Origin: Bacteroidota bacterium
GTDB lineage: Bacteria; Bacteroidota; Ignavibacteria; Ignavibacteriales; Ignavibacteriaceae
Length of the DNA stretch: 64,000 nt
Assembly (NCBI GenBank): GCA_020161395.1
Contig: JAIUOE010000002.1
Coordinates: forward strand, 558,001 to 622,000
Direction: 5' to 3'
Shown here: one piece after another, positions 1 to 9,489 of the stretch
How the letters are laid out: each line of letters begins with the position of its first letter
How positions within the stretch are numbered: the first letter of the stretch is position 1
Notes under the pieces: generated by a model
The model's database searches: none
Told to the model about the DNA's origin: nothing
The model's input: the letters and a program-made list of their open reading frames with translations, nothing else
Position numbers and translations under genes: made by a program

Positions 1-1410
1 TCTGAACCCGTTAAGAAAGGTACTTCTGCGAAAATTGAAGTCAAATGGGAATTTACCATGCCCAAAAATCCCGATGACAGAATCGGAACTTATGGTGATT
101 CATCTTATTTCGTTGCATATTGGTACCCGCAAGTGGCAGTTTACGACGACATTTCAGGCTGGGATATGATCGGATATGAAGGTGAACACGAGTTTTACAC
201 CGACAACAACAGTTTTGAAGTGGAGCTGAATGTACCAAACGGGATACTTGTTTGGGCAACCGGTGACCTCAAAAATGGTGCAGAAATCTATTCCAAAGAG
301 TGCCTCAAGAAACTGGATGATCTCAAAAACCATGACAATGTAACCATCATTTGCGAACCCGGTCAGGTAAAGAATATTTTGTTGCCGGGTAAAACTCACA
401 CATGGAAGTATCTCGCAAAAGATGTGCCAGACTTCAGTTTTACAGTGGCAAATGCCGTTAGATGGGAAGCTGTGAATCTGAAACTTGAAAACGGGAAAAG
501 GAATATCCTTATCAACTCAGTTTATTCACCCGGCGACTCTCTCACTCCCGAAGTAACAGGGCTGTCGAAGCACATAATAAAATATTTTTCGGAAGTTTTT
601 CCGGCAGTCCCCTATCCTTACAATTACATGACTGTCTTCAACGGAAGTGGTGGTATGGAATTTCCGATGATGGTAAACCAGGACACCGAGAATGACCGTT
701 GGCTGACCACCTATGTTACCACACATGAAATCGCCCACATGTATTTCCCGTTTCTTACCGGTACAAATGAAAAACGGTTTTCATGGCTCGACGAAGGGAT
801 GGCTGTTTACCTCCCTCTGAGTGAACAGACAAATATCTTCCCAGGATTGAAATACGATGAAATCAGTGCGGCAAACCTAAGCAGAAACATGGGGACTCAA
901 AGTGATGTTCCTTTGATGGTGCCTTCCACATTTGTATATGGTCCGGCACATATGACGGGTGCCTATTCCAAATCGGGCATCGCATTCCTGATTCTTGAAG
1001 ATATCATTGGTAAAGATGCCATGCGTACTGCTCTGCAGTCTTTTATCAAAACCTGGACGCACAAACACCCGACTCCTTACGATTTTTTCTTCTCGATAAA
1101 TAAATCAACGGGTAAAAACCTCGACTGGTTTTGGAAACCATGGTTCTTCGAGTTTGGTTATCCTTCCCTGATCTTAAACGACAGCGAGGCAAACACCAAA
1201 AGAAAATTTGAGGTGATCAAAAAAGGTAACTGCCCTGTTCCGATCCACCTTGAAATTGAATACACCGACGGCTCAAAAGAAACTGTAACCAGAACTGCTG
1301 AAGTTTGGAAGAATGGAGAGAAATCAGTAACTTTCGATCTCAAAGGAAATAAAGAAGTCAAGAAAATTTCCCTTGGATCACCCAAAATACCAAATGCAGT
1401 AATCCAATAA
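1..1410 (+). CDS. M1-family (gluzincin) metallopeptidase, 5'-truncated
   Basis: The frame is open to the left window edge, so the true start lies outside; 469 residues are visible. Numbering from the first visible codon, HEIAH (242-246) is followed by exactly 18 residues and then Glu265. This is the HExxH-x18-E zinc site of M1 aminopeptidases. A GGMEF stretch at 217-221 matches the GxMEN substrate-binding loop of that family, with F in place of N. The C-terminal part (about 400-469) looks like the beta domain of M1 enzymes. The protein probably removes N-terminal residues from peptides. Its location cannot be judged without the N-terminus. The last codons and the stop lie inside an inverted-repeat array (1401-1478), so the final residues (NAVIQ) may be repeat-derived. 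The family assignment is secure; the substrate is unknown. Confidence 0.9.
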   Translation, partial: SEPVKKGTSAKIEVKWEFTMPKNPDDRIGTYGDSSYFVAYWYPQVAVYDDISGWDMIGYEGEHEFYTDNNSFEVELNVPNGILVWATGDLKNGAEIYSKECLKKLDDLKNHDNVTIICEPGQVKNILLPGKTHTWKYLAKDVPDFSFTVANAVRWEAVNLKLENGKRNILINSVYSPGDSLTPEVTGLSKHIIKYFSEVFPAVPYPYNYMTVFNGSGGMEFPMMVNQDTENDRWLTTYVTTHEIAHMYFPFLTGTNEKRFSWLDEGMAVYLPLSEQTNIFPGLKYDEISAANLSRNMGTQSDVPLMVPSTFVYGPAHMTGAYSKSGIAFLILEDIIGKDAMRTALQSFIKTWTHKHPTPYDFFFSINKSTGKNLDWFWKPWFFEFGYPSLILNDSEANTKRKFEVIKKGNCPVPIHLEIEYTDGSKETVTRTAEVWKNGEKSVTFDLKGNKEVKKISLGSPKIPNAVIQ

Positions 1411-1478
1411 TGCAGTAATGCAGTAATATTTCTCGATTATTGAATTATTGGATTATTGCATTATTGCATTATTGGATT
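1401..1478. repeat. Imperfect inverted repeat of ATTATTGG/ATTATTGC octamers
   Basis: The left arm (about 1401-1427) and right arm (about 1452-1478) are complementary over 27 bases, with two positions that would be G-U pairs in RNA. The right side continues as tandem ATTATTG-N octamers up to 1494. The stop codon of the upstream peptidase is inside the left arm and the aminotransferase ATG is 23 bp past the right arm. It may form a long hairpin that ends or attenuates transcription, but there is no T-tract. Confidence 0.7.
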
Positions 1479-1500
1479 ATTGAATTATTGGATTAAAAAA

Positions 1501-2643
1501 ATGAAAAGTAAACTTCCCGGCGCACCCGTGTCAATTTTTGCAGTGATGTCAGCTTTGGCACGGGAGCATAATGCCATCAATTTATCGCAGGGTTTCCCTG
1601 ATTTTGATCTCGATCCTGAGCTTATTGAGTTGATGGACAGGAATATGCACGCCGGGAACAATCAGTATGCACCGATGACGGGGGTGCAGCAATTGCGGGA
1701 AGTGATCTCGGAAAAGATATTCAGAGACTATGGTCGGCATTATGACCCCAACAGTGAGATAAACATCACTTCAGGTGCCACACAGGCACTCTTTACTTCA
1801 TTTAATTCGTTCGTTTTTCCGGGCGATGAGGTTATTGTAATTGAACCGGCATACGATTCATACATCCCGTCCATTATATTGAATGGCGGAATCCCCGTTG
1901 CAATACCCCTTTATGACAATTTCAGATATGACTGGGACAGAATAAAATCAGCGGTCACTCCGAAAACAAGGATGATCGTGCTGAACTCTCCTCACAATCC
2001 TCTCGGTACCGTTTTTCACGATGACGATATTTCTGCGCTTGTTGAGATCACAAAAGATAGTGATATCATGATTCTCTCCGATGAGGTTTATGAGCATATA
2101 ATTTTTGACGGACGAAAACATTTAAGTATGGCGAGGTATCCGGAACTTGCGGAGAGGTCAATTGTAATTTCATCATTCGGCAAAACTTTTCACGCAACTG
2201 GGTGGAAAGTGGGATATATAGCTGCTCCCGCAAAATTTATTTCGGAATTTAGAAAAATTCATCAGTTTACAGTGTTTGCGGTGAATACTCCGGCACAAAT
2301 GTCCTATGCAGAATTTCTCAAAGACCCCGATCATTACCTCCATCTGAACGAATTTTATCAGAAAAAGCGGGATTATCTTAACAGCTTCTTCCGGAATTCC
2401 GGATTAAAATTCACCCCGGCGGAAGGAACCTACTTTCAGATTTATGACTATTCCGAATATTCAGAAGATGACGATTTCACTTTTGCAAAGAAATTGACAG
2501 CAGATGCAGGTACTGCGGTTATTCCACTTTCACCGTTTTATTCAACCGGAAGTGATGCAAAAATGATCCGTGTTTGTTTTGCAAAAAAAGATGAGATTCT
2601 TGAGGAGGGTGCAAAAAGAATTCTGAATTATTTAAAAAAGTAG
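1501..2643 (+). CDS. PLP-dependent aminotransferase, class I/II (YbdL / kynurenine aminotransferase-like)
   Basis: Fold-type I aminotransferase of 380 residues, close to the usual length for YbdL-type methionine aminotransferases. The N-terminus carries NLSQGFPDF, which forms the substrate-pocket lid in this subgroup. NSPHNPLG provides the Asn that contacts the PLP ring. SFGKTFHATGWKVGY contains the Schiff-base lysine (Lys228). It probably transfers the amino group of methionine or an aromatic amino acid to a 2-oxo acid. The frame can be extended to a TTG at 1456, but that stretch is translated repeat DNA (MHYCIIGLLNYW) and the family begins near SKLPGAPVS, so ATG 1501 is chosen. No Shine-Dalgarno is visible because the A-rich leader abuts the octamer repeat. 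Substrate specificity cannot be read from sequence. Confidence 0.9.
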   Translation: MKSKLPGAPVSIFAVMSALAREHNAINLSQGFPDFDLDPELIELMDRNMHAGNNQYAPMTGVQQLREVISEKIFRDYGRHYDPNSEINITSGATQALFTSFNSFVFPGDEVIVIEPAYDSYIPSIILNGGIPVAIPLYDNFRYDWDRIKSAVTPKTRMIVLNSPHNPLGTVFHDDDISALVEITKDSDIMILSDEVYEHIIFDGRKHLSMARYPELAERSIVISSFGKTFHATGWKVGYIAAPAKFISEFRKIHQFTVFAVNTPAQMSYAEFLKDPDHYLHLNEFYQKKRDYLNSFFRNSGLKFTPAEGTYFQIYDYSEYSEDDDFTFAKKLTADAGTAVIPLSPFYSTGSDAKMIRVCFAKKDEILEEGAKRILNYLKK

Positions 2644-2716
2644 ATTACACTTAAATTTCAATGTGGTTTTGGGTTCTGTCGGCAGGCCAATCGGGACGAT
2701 TGTCGCTCCTTTTCCC

Positions 2717-2788
2717 AAATTTCAAACTTCATACCTCAAACTTCTGACTTCAAAATTTCAAACTTCATACCTCAAACTTCTGACTTCA
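2717..2788. repeat. Two perfect tandem copies of a 36-bp unit
   Basis: The unit starting AAATTTCAAACTTC occurs at 2717-2752 and again, identical, at 2753-2788. It then decays into related TTCATCC repeats up to about 2815. It sits between the convergent aminotransferase and secreted-hydrolase genes. The ORF readable across it (2663-2860) consists of the repeat translated twice and is not considered a gene. Confidence 0.85.
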
Positions 2789-2822
2789 AACATCAGTAAT
2801 TCATCCTTCATCCTTCAAAATT

Positions 2823-3716
2823 TCATTTTATTTCAAGCAGATCCAGCATACTTGTTTTGAGGAATTTTGTGAAGTTGCCCGTAAGAAAAACGAGATCACT
2901 GTGGGTGAGTGGTGTTTTAATAACTACTATTCGATTGTAAATCAGGTCATCCTTTGTGAGATTTTCCTCATCGGTATTCAGATGGGGGATCTGAGCATCC
3001 TGAAGCCGTTGCAGCATCCTCATTGTCCCGTCACGGGTGCCCGATCCTTCGGTCCAAATGCTTATCAGCTTGCCATCGAAAGTCATCAACCAGTCCAGAT
3101 ATTCATCCACATAGCCATAAGTGGCATCAAAAAGGTAAACATCCCGTATCTGGTGGGTTACACCTCCCTGACGGAGAATTTTGGAGAGCACTCTGACACC
3201 ACCCGAGTGGCACGCGATTACGATTTTGCCAGGGATTGTCTCTTCGATCTCTTTCCGCCCCTTCAGAGAATCCATTATTTCAGTTAACAGACTGAGAAAA
3301 CCGTTTTCCCGCTCAAGCTTTCCATAATAAGAATCGGCTGCATTCTTGGGTCCTTCGGGTATCACAAAAATCGCATTTTTTCGGGCTTCCAAAAACTGGT
3401 CAAGCATTCGGAAACCGCCCAAAACTCCATCAACGGTATTGTACCAGCCGTGAAAATAGAATACAAAATCGACACTGTTCGTAAATTTATAGCCGGGGGG
3501 AACATAAACCGCAACTGTATTGTCGTCATAGTGCCCCGAGTATGGAAGTCCGTTGTATCCGTTGGCTCTCCCCTCTTCGGGGAATGGTGCATTTTCCAGA
3601 CGGAATTTGTACAGTCTTCCTGGTTCACTTTGTGCAAAAAACGGGTTCGATGCAAGAGTAAAAAGAGATAATACAAAATAAAGCGTTAATGCTACAGTAG
3701 ATTTTCTTCTTGTCAC
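2823..3716 (-). CDS. Secreted alpha/beta-hydrolase-like protein
   Basis: 297 residues with a clear Sec signal peptide (basic MTRRK, then a hydrophobic stretch ending near FFAQ). FYFHGW around residue 88 resembles the oxyanion HG motif. CHSGGV with Ser171 resembles a nucleophile elbow, though it departs from strict GxSxG. FDATYG and a late THSDL could supply the Asp and His of a triad. These points suggest a serine hydrolase acting outside the cytoplasm. The start is a GTG whose G is shared with the bshC stop (TAGTG), so it is translationally coupled to bshC on the same strand. It has no T9SS tail. The substrate is unknown and the triad is inferred from order only. Confidence 0.7.
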   Translation of the reverse strand: MTRRKSTVALTLYFVLSLFTLASNPFFAQSEPGRLYKFRLENAPFPEEGRANGYNGLPYSGHYDDNTVAVYVPPGYKFTNSVDFVFYFHGWYNTVDGVLGGFRMLDQFLEARKNAIFVIPEGPKNAADSYYGKLERENGFLSLLTEIMDSLKGRKEIEETIPGKIVIACHSGGVRVLSKILRQGGVTHQIRDVYLFDATYGYVDEYLDWLMTFDGKLISIWTEGSGTRDGTMRMLQRLQDAQIPHLNTDEENLTKDDLIYNRIVVIKTPLTHSDLVFLTGNFTKFLKTSMLDLLEIK

Positions 3717-5344
3717 TACAGGAACACCACCTGGTGATCGAATGATTCGCCGTCCAGTTTTTCCATCAGATATTCGTAAAAACCAAGGCCATATTTATTT
3801 GCAAAATAGAAGTAGTTAATCTCTCTTTCCTGCAAATTGTCATTTGGCAGTATCATGGAATAACTTTTTTGTAACTGGTTCATTGTACTCTCATGCTTCC
3901 GTAATCTGGCAGCCTCAGCCTTACCTTTTAGCTCAACCAGATATTGCAGAGTCCTTTGCTTGTTCTTTTCGACAGGATCACCCAGAGTCTTTTCGATTTC
4001 AGAAAGATAATCTTTCAGATCATCAAAAATATTTGCCATCCTGTTTTCGGCAACTTCAAACTTCCCTTCTATGTCGTACTCGGAGATCATGGAAGCAACT
4101 TTGTTGAATATCTCTCCTTTTAACTCGAAATAATCATTGATGGTTAAATCAAATTTCTGTGAAAGAGTCTGAACACTTTTTTCCACTATAGTCGCACTTA
4201 TTCTGGGCCAGGCCATCGGGGTTGCCAGATTGAATGCTTTGTAAAGTTGTACAATCTGTGCAAAATAGGATATCTCGGCAGGTCCACCGACATAAAAAGC
4301 CGTCGGGAAGAGCCAGTCCTGACATACAGGTCTTAAGATCACATTTGCACTAAACATCTCAGGTGAACTTTCAAGAAGCTGTAACAGCTCATCTTTTGAA
4401 AATTTGACCTTTTTCCGTTTCAATCTGAATTCGTTGTTCTCAAGAGGATCAAGGAGGTATCGCCCGTTTTCATTATTCACAAAAAGATTGATCGGACGGA
4501 TTTTCACCTGGGCATGATATTCTTCGTCGAGTCCGGCGCTTATGGTTATAAGTTTGGTGGCGTGTGCCCTGTAGTTTTCAAGCTCATGTTTGAATACCGG
4601 AATTAAAAGTTTCTTGACATCATTTGCCTGAGGATTAAATATTAAAAGCCCGTACTTGTCAAAAAACTTGAACATCATTTCACTGAACGCCTCAGCGACA
4701 GATTTACCGGGACGGTAAATTGATGAGATGTAGTGGATAACATCCTGAGTAAATTCTGTCGGTCGCAGTGCCCCTTCCAGACCGGATATAAAGTCCTCTA
4801 TCTCCTTCTCAAGGCGTATTCCGCCAACGCTTCCCGCTTCTTTTTCACCTTCTTCCTCAACCTTGTAGGCGATGGTTTCAACTTTGTTTTCGTTGTTAAG
4901 AAGGTTGATCGAACTGATTTCCTCGAAGTCGTGATCGTCTCCGGCAAGCCAGAAGACAGGAACAAAATTGAAATCAGGGTATTTTGCTGTGAGATGTGCA
5001 GCCAGTTTGATTGCTGTAATGGTTTTGTAAATCGTGTAGAGTGGCCCTCCGGCAAGTCCCAGTTGCTGCCCGGTGACTATCGCAAGCGTGTTCCGCTCTT
5101 CCAAAAGTTTAATATTTTGCGAAGTTTTGGCGGATATTCTCTTGCTGATATACTGATTTTTTATCGTCTGTGTGACCTGTTTGCGGTCAGAAGGATACTT
5201 GGAGAGAACATCTCTGAAATGTGGCTCATAAATTGCTTCGTTTCTGAAGTCCTTGATGTAATATTTGGCAACTTTTTTGAAGTTGTAAAGATAATCAAGA
5301 AACAGAGGCGATTGCCCGGGAATCTCTTTAAAATTGATTTTCAT
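3716..5344 (-). CDS. bshC: Putative cysteine ligase BshC (bacillithiol biosynthesis)
   Basis: 542 residues, matching the roughly 540-residue BshC family. VTGQQLGLAGGPLYTIYK and FWLAGDDHDFEEI are hallmark stretches of the Rossmann-like core, and a central coiled-coil region is present. In Bacillus, BshC joins L-cysteine to GlcN-malate in the last step of bacillithiol synthesis, so this organism probably uses bacillithiol or a derivative as its low-molecular-weight thiol. The partners bshA and bshB are not in the window. It overlaps the downstream secreted hydrolase by one base. The upstream 180 bp separate it from a divergent T9SS cargo gene. Family assignment is strong; the ligase activity itself is inferred from the family. 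Confidence 0.93.
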   Translation of the reverse strand: MKINFKEIPGQSPLFLDYLYNFKKVAKYYIKDFRNEAIYEPHFRDVLSKYPSDRKQVTQTIKNQYISKRISAKTSQNIKLLEERNTLAIVTGQQLGLAGGPLYTIYKTITAIKLAAHLTAKYPDFNFVPVFWLAGDDHDFEEISSINLLNNENKVETIAYKVEEEGEKEAGSVGGIRLEKEIEDFISGLEGALRPTEFTQDVIHYISSIYRPGKSVAEAFSEMMFKFFDKYGLLIFNPQANDVKKLLIPVFKHELENYRAHATKLITISAGLDEEYHAQVKIRPINLFVNNENGRYLLDPLENNEFRLKRKKVKFSKDELLQLLESSPEMFSANVILRPVCQDWLFPTAFYVGGPAEISYFAQIVQLYKAFNLATPMAWPRISATIVEKSVQTLSQKFDLTINDYFELKGEIFNKVASMISEYDIEGKFEVAENRMANIFDDLKDYLSEIEKTLGDPVEKNKQRTLQYLVELKGKAEAARLRKHESTMNQLQKSYSMILPNDNLQEREINYFYFANKYGLGFYEYLMEKLDGESFDHQVVFL

Positions 5345-5524
5345 TTTAAAAACTTTAAATTTTATGATTACTAAAATAGCTATTTAAGTGGTAAATGTTT
5401 CCTCTCCCGAAATATGTGCATTTAATCACCTCCATGTCTACATTTATTTTTGCTCACAATTTTTAAAATGCTTAATTTAGGTTAACATTTCACTTCAATT
5501 ATTTATGGAAGGAGCCAACAAAAC

Positions 5525-8500
5525 ATGGCCTTTTTACGCACTTCTCTGCTATCCATACTGCTCACCGGCATGATTCTTGCCCAGGGTACAGGTGGAGAAA
5601 CAGAAAGAGACTTGTCAAAATACTGGACGAGATTAGCTCTTGACCAGAATTTTGCAACGGCTGCAGGAGATAATTCGTTTATCTATGTCCCTGCTCCAAA
5701 TATTAACCGCTATGTCCGTGTAACCGGTGCAGAAGCGACTTTATACCCCAATTTCAGACCTTTTCCAACTACCAACTCAACTCAATCCGAGCTTAGTATT
5801 GATGTTCATCCGTTAAATATGAATATCCTGCTTCTTTCTGCAAACTCCACTTCATGGTCGGGTTCATCGGTTGGTACATTATATGGTACCGGTACCTACC
5901 TGACTACCAATGGTGGAACAAACTGGCAGGGCTGGGATGATCCTCCATACGGAAGAAACTCAGGTGATCCTGTTTCAGTAATTGCTCCTAATGGTTACAT
6001 GCATGTTGGCTACATTCACAACAGTGGCGGCCAGGGTGTTGCCACTTCATCAAACAACGGTGTTAACTGGACTACCTCACAAGCCGGTGCAAACCCTTCA
6101 AGCTCAGCAGACCTTCTTGATAAAAACCATATGACTGCTGATAAAGTACCCGGAAGCCCCTATGCTAACAGACTTTATGATGCATGGACTGCCTTCCTGA
6201 CCGGAAGCCCGAATAACAACAATATCGAACTTGTTTACTCAAGCAACAACGGTACAAGCTGGAGCACTCCAAAAAACATCTCCGGAAACCTTAACGCCGG
6301 CAGCCATTGCCAGGGTGTTAATCTTTCCACAGGTCCCAATGGTGAAGTTTACGCTACTTTTGCAGTTTACGACCAATGGGGTGCCGGTGTTTATGGTGAG
6401 GATGCCATTGGATTCGCCAAGTCAACTGATGGCGGCGTTACATGGACACCTGCTACCAAAGCCTACCAGGCTGCCAATTTTGGTATCCGCGGAAACTTGA
6501 AACCGACATCAATCAGAGTTTCATCTTTCCCATCCATGGCTGTTGACAGAAGTAACGGACCGGGAAGAGGAAACATCTACATCACCTGGCCACAAAAAGG
6601 TGTAGCACCTGCCGGCAGTGATCCTGATATCGTGATGATAAAGTCAACCAACGGTGGTACCACATGGTCAACCCCTGTTCGCGTTAACAATGATCCGATG
6701 AACAATGCAAAAGATCAGTATTATCCATGGGCTACAGTTGATCAGACCACAGGTCATGTTTATGCAGTTTGGTACGACAGCCGCGACATGAGCAATGACT
6801 CCGCAACTGTTTACATGGGAAGATCAATGGATTTCGGAGCAACCTTCGAAAACATTAAAATCTCAGACTCAAAATTCAAACCTAAAGCCATCAGCGGTCT
6901 CGCAGGCGGCTACCAGGGTGACTACATCGGTATCGCTGCAAAAGACAATACCGTTTGGGCTTACTGGGCTGACGACAGAACCAATGTTTATCAGGGTTGG
7001 GTTGGTAAAGCCACTTTTGGTCCTACAATCAACCATACAGCTCTCGGTAACACAGAAAATCTTGCCGGTCCTTATGTAGTAAATGCAGTAATCGAATCAA
7101 CCATCCCTCTTACAACCAATGGCGTGAAAGTTTATTGGGGAAGAGGAACCGCCGGTGAAATTACAGATTCACTTATAATGACCAACCCTTCAGGTAACAA
7201 CTGGACAGGTTCCATCCCCGGAAACGGCCAGCCTGCTACCTACAACTATTACATCAAAGCTGAAGACAACACTGGTGGCGTCTCCACATTCCCAGCAGGC
7301 GCACCTTCAAATAAACTTAGCTTTGTTGTTGCAACTGACACTGAAGCTCCCGTGGTTACACACTCGGTTATCGGTGACCAGTACAGAGAAACATGGCCTG
7401 TTACTTTGAATGCCACCATCAATGACAATATCGGAATCGACAGTGCTTATGTTGTTTACAAGATAAACACATCAGGCACAATGAGAAGATTCAACCTCTC
7501 GGCAGGAACCGGTAATGCCTACTCGGGTGCTTTCAATATTGACACTTCACAAATTGTTCTCGGTGATACTCTCTACTATAGAATCGTTGCCAAAGATGCC
7601 GGTGCCGCTCATACCGCAGGTTACCATCCATCATCGACAACTTTCAATTCATTCAAATTCGTTCCTGACAACACTCTTCCTGTAGTTAATCATACTCCTC
7701 TTAGAGATGTTGCAAAAGTAAGATGGCCTGCAAAGGTTTCTGCTTCAGCAACTGATAACCTGGGTATCTTTTCTGCAACTGTTGAATACGCAAAAAATAA
7801 TGGTACCCTAAATCAGTTCACATTGACCAACACTTCAGGCAGTCTTTATGAAGGATTCTTCAATCTTGACAGCACTCAGGTAGCGGTTGGCGACAGTATC
7901 CAGTACAGAATCAAAGTTGTGGACAATTCTACAAACAGAAATACTGTTTACTTCCCTGCTTCAGGAACATTACAGTTTAAGGTAATTAACACACTCGGCA
8001 TTATTCTCGTTCTTGATGATGATGTTGTTATGGCAGAAAGAACCACTTCATCCAAAGGAAAAGGTGACGAAATCACACCTCTTGGTGCTTCAGGAAACAT
8101 TATCAGCACTACTCTTACCAGCGAAGGTTACCTCGTTGACAAGATCAATTTTGCATCACTCGATACAACCACTTTGAATAATTACGATGTAGTAGTTCTT
8201 ACTTCCGGTGCAAAAACCGGTGCCATGTTCGATGATCTGGCAAAGAGAACTGCGATTGTTAACTACTCACTTCGTGGTGGAAAGACCCTCATTGAAGGTG
8301 GTGAAGTCGGATACATCTATCGTTCATCAGGAACGACAACTGACAAGGATCCTTATTTCAGAACCAATCTTCTCCAGTGCTCAACCTGGGTTTCTGATAT
8401 GTCAGGTACAGGTCTTCTTCGCAAGATTGACCCGAATCACCAGATGTTCACAGTTCCAAACTTGATCGCCGACTCACTCGCTTTCACAGGTACCTCTTAT

Positions 8501-9295
8501 GGAGACCGTGATGCCATGAGAATCATTCCTAACAAGCCGGGTGTCTACAAAATTGCAGGATGGTATCCAACTTATCGCGATACTGCCGGTATCATTCTTT
8601 ATTCACCATCAAACAACCCGTCAAATGTAAGAAATGCATTCTTTACCTTCTCTCTCGGTACTATGGTAAACCAGACCATGGCTGCGAAGTTGATCGTAAA
8701 TACTCTGAATTTCATGATGAGTGGTGGTGGAAATATTCCTGTTGAACTTACATCATTCAATGCAAATGCAGATGCAAATTCTGTACTGCTTACTTGGACA
8801 ACAGCTACCGAGCTCAATAACCAGGGATTCAGCGTTGAAAGAAAGAAAGCAGGCGGTTCATTTACCAGTGCCGGATTTATTGCCGGTAGAGGAAATACCC
8901 TTGAACCAAGTGCTTATTCATTTGTTGATAAATCACTCGAAGCAGGCAAATATACCTACAGACTGAAACAAGTGGATTTCGATGGTACAATCAAATATTC
9001 AAATGAAATTGAAGTGGAAGTTGGTTCTCCTTCAGTATTCGCTTTGGAACAGAACTATCCTAATCCTTTCAACCCCTCAACCGTAATCAAATATTCGATT
9101 CCTGTTGACGGATTTGTAAATCTCACAATCTACAACACTATTGGTGAGAAGATCAAAACAATCGTTTCCTCTGTACAGAAAGCCGGAAGCTATGAAGTTT
9201 CATTTGATGCCTCAAAACTCGCTTCAGGTGTTTATATCTACAGACTTGAATCAGGTTCCTTCTCATCAGTAAAGAAAATGATTCTCAACAAATAG
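5525..9295 (+). CDS. Large T9SS-secreted protein: sialidase-like propeller, Ig-like repeats, GATase-like domain
   Basis: 1256 residues with an N-terminal signal peptide (MAFLRTSLLSILLTGMILAQ). Residues about 30-500 hold Asp-box/BNR motifs (SSNNGTSW, STDGGVTW, STNGGTTW), as in exo-alpha-sialidase propellers. Three Ig-like units start near 501, 607 and 717 with related openings (TINHTALG, APVVTHSV, LPVVNHTPL). From about 826 a GATase/flavodoxin-like domain (ILVLDDDVVM, then LRGGKTLIEGG) follows. At about 1072 there is a fibronectin-like segment (PVELTSFNA), and the last 85 residues form the T9SS sorting domain (NYPNPFNPST, ending VKKMILNK). It is probably exported through the outer membrane and either anchored or released. 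GGAAGGAG about 10 bp upstream supports the ATG. No neighbour indicates its substrate. Confidence 0.85.
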   Translation: MAFLRTSLLSILLTGMILAQGTGGETERDLSKYWTRLALDQNFATAAGDNSFIYVPAPNINRYVRVTGAEATLYPNFRPFPTTNSTQSELSIDVHPLNMNILLLSANSTSWSGSSVGTLYGTGTYLTTNGGTNWQGWDDPPYGRNSGDPVSVIAPNGYMHVGYIHNSGGQGVATSSNNGVNWTTSQAGANPSSSADLLDKNHMTADKVPGSPYANRLYDAWTAFLTGSPNNNNIELVYSSNNGTSWSTPKNISGNLNAGSHCQGVNLSTGPNGEVYATFAVYDQWGAGVYGEDAIGFAKSTDGGVTWTPATKAYQAANFGIRGNLKPTSIRVSSFPSMAVDRSNGPGRGNIYITWPQKGVAPAGSDPDIVMIKSTNGGTTWSTPVRVNNDPMNNAKDQYYPWATVDQTTGHVYAVWYDSRDMSNDSATVYMGRSMDFGATFENIKISDSKFKPKAISGLAGGYQGDYIGIAAKDNTVWAYWADDRTNVYQGWVGKATFGPTINHTALGNTENLAGPYVVNAVIESTIPLTTNGVKVYWGRGTAGEITDSLIMTNPSGNNWTGSIPGNGQPATYNYYIKAEDNTGGVSTFPAGAPSNKLSFVVATDTEAPVVTHSVIGDQYRETWPVTLNATINDNIGIDSAYVVYKINTSGTMRRFNLSAGTGNAYSGAFNIDTSQIVLGDTLYYRIVAKDAGAAHTAGYHPSSTTFNSFKFVPDNTLPVVNHTPLRDVAKVRWPAKVSASATDNLGIFSATVEYAKNNGTLNQFTLTNTSGSLYEGFFNLDSTQVAVGDSIQYRIKVVDNSTNRNTVYFPASGTLQFKVINTLGIILVLDDDVVMAERTTSSKGKGDEITPLGASGNIISTTLTSEGYLVDKINFASLDTTTLNNYDVVVLTSGAKTGAMFDDLAKRTAIVNYSLRGGKTLIEGGEVGYIYRSSGTTTDKDPYFRTNLLQCSTWVSDMSGTGLLRKIDPNHQMFTVPNLIADSLAFTGTSYGDRDAMRIIPNKPGVYKIAGWYPTYRDTAGIILYSPSNNPSNVRNAFFTFSLGTMVNQTMAAKLIVNTLNFMMSGGGNIPVELTSFNANADANSVLLTWTTATELNNQGFSVERKKAGGSFTSAGFIAGRGNTLEPSAYSFVDKSLEAGKYTYRLKQVDFDGTIKYSNEIEVEVGSPSVFALEQNYPNPFNPSTVIKYSIPVDGFVNLTIYNTIGEKIKTIVSSVQKAGSYEVSFDASKLASGVYIYRLESGSFSSVKKMILNK

Positions 9296-9342
9296 TTTTC
9301 AGTTCGAACTAATAATTCATAACTAAAAACTAATAATTTTAA

Positions 9343-9376
9343 AAAGGCTGCTCATTTGGTTGGGCAGCCTTTTTTA
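9343..9376. terminator. Rho-independent terminator after the T9SS cargo gene
   Basis: AAGGCTGC (9344-9351) pairs perfectly with GCAGCCTT (9364-9371) and is followed by a T-run. It lies about 48 bp past the stop at 9295. Confidence 0.9.
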
Positions 9377-9455
9377 TTGTCAAATATCCTCCGGAATTAT
9401 TCACTCATCATTTAATACTTTCATTTAATTATTAATAATGCTGCCGGTCAAGATC

Positions 9456-9489
9456 TTTGCGGACTAATTGAAAATTTTTCATAATTTTG
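9456..9489 (+). promoter_or_regulatory. Candidate Bacteroidota-type promoter upstream of the cytochrome gene
   Basis: TAATTTTG at 9482-9489 fits the TAnnTTTG -7 element known from Bacteroidetes, and TTTG at 9456-9459 could be the -33 element. The 22-bp gap is longer than the usual 19-20, so this is tentative. The rest of the 260-bp gap (9377-9635) shows no gene, only AT-rich DNA and a good AGGAGAG ribosome-binding site before 9636. Confidence 0.25.

Noticed and set aside
2663-2860. 65-codon ORF with KLLTSKFQTSYLKLLTS
   Set aside because: It is the 36-bp tandem repeat translated; no ribosome-binding site and no conserved look.
4733-5374. 213-codon plus-strand ORF opposite bshC
   Set aside because: Shadow of the well-supported bshC frame; composition is that of an antisense frame.
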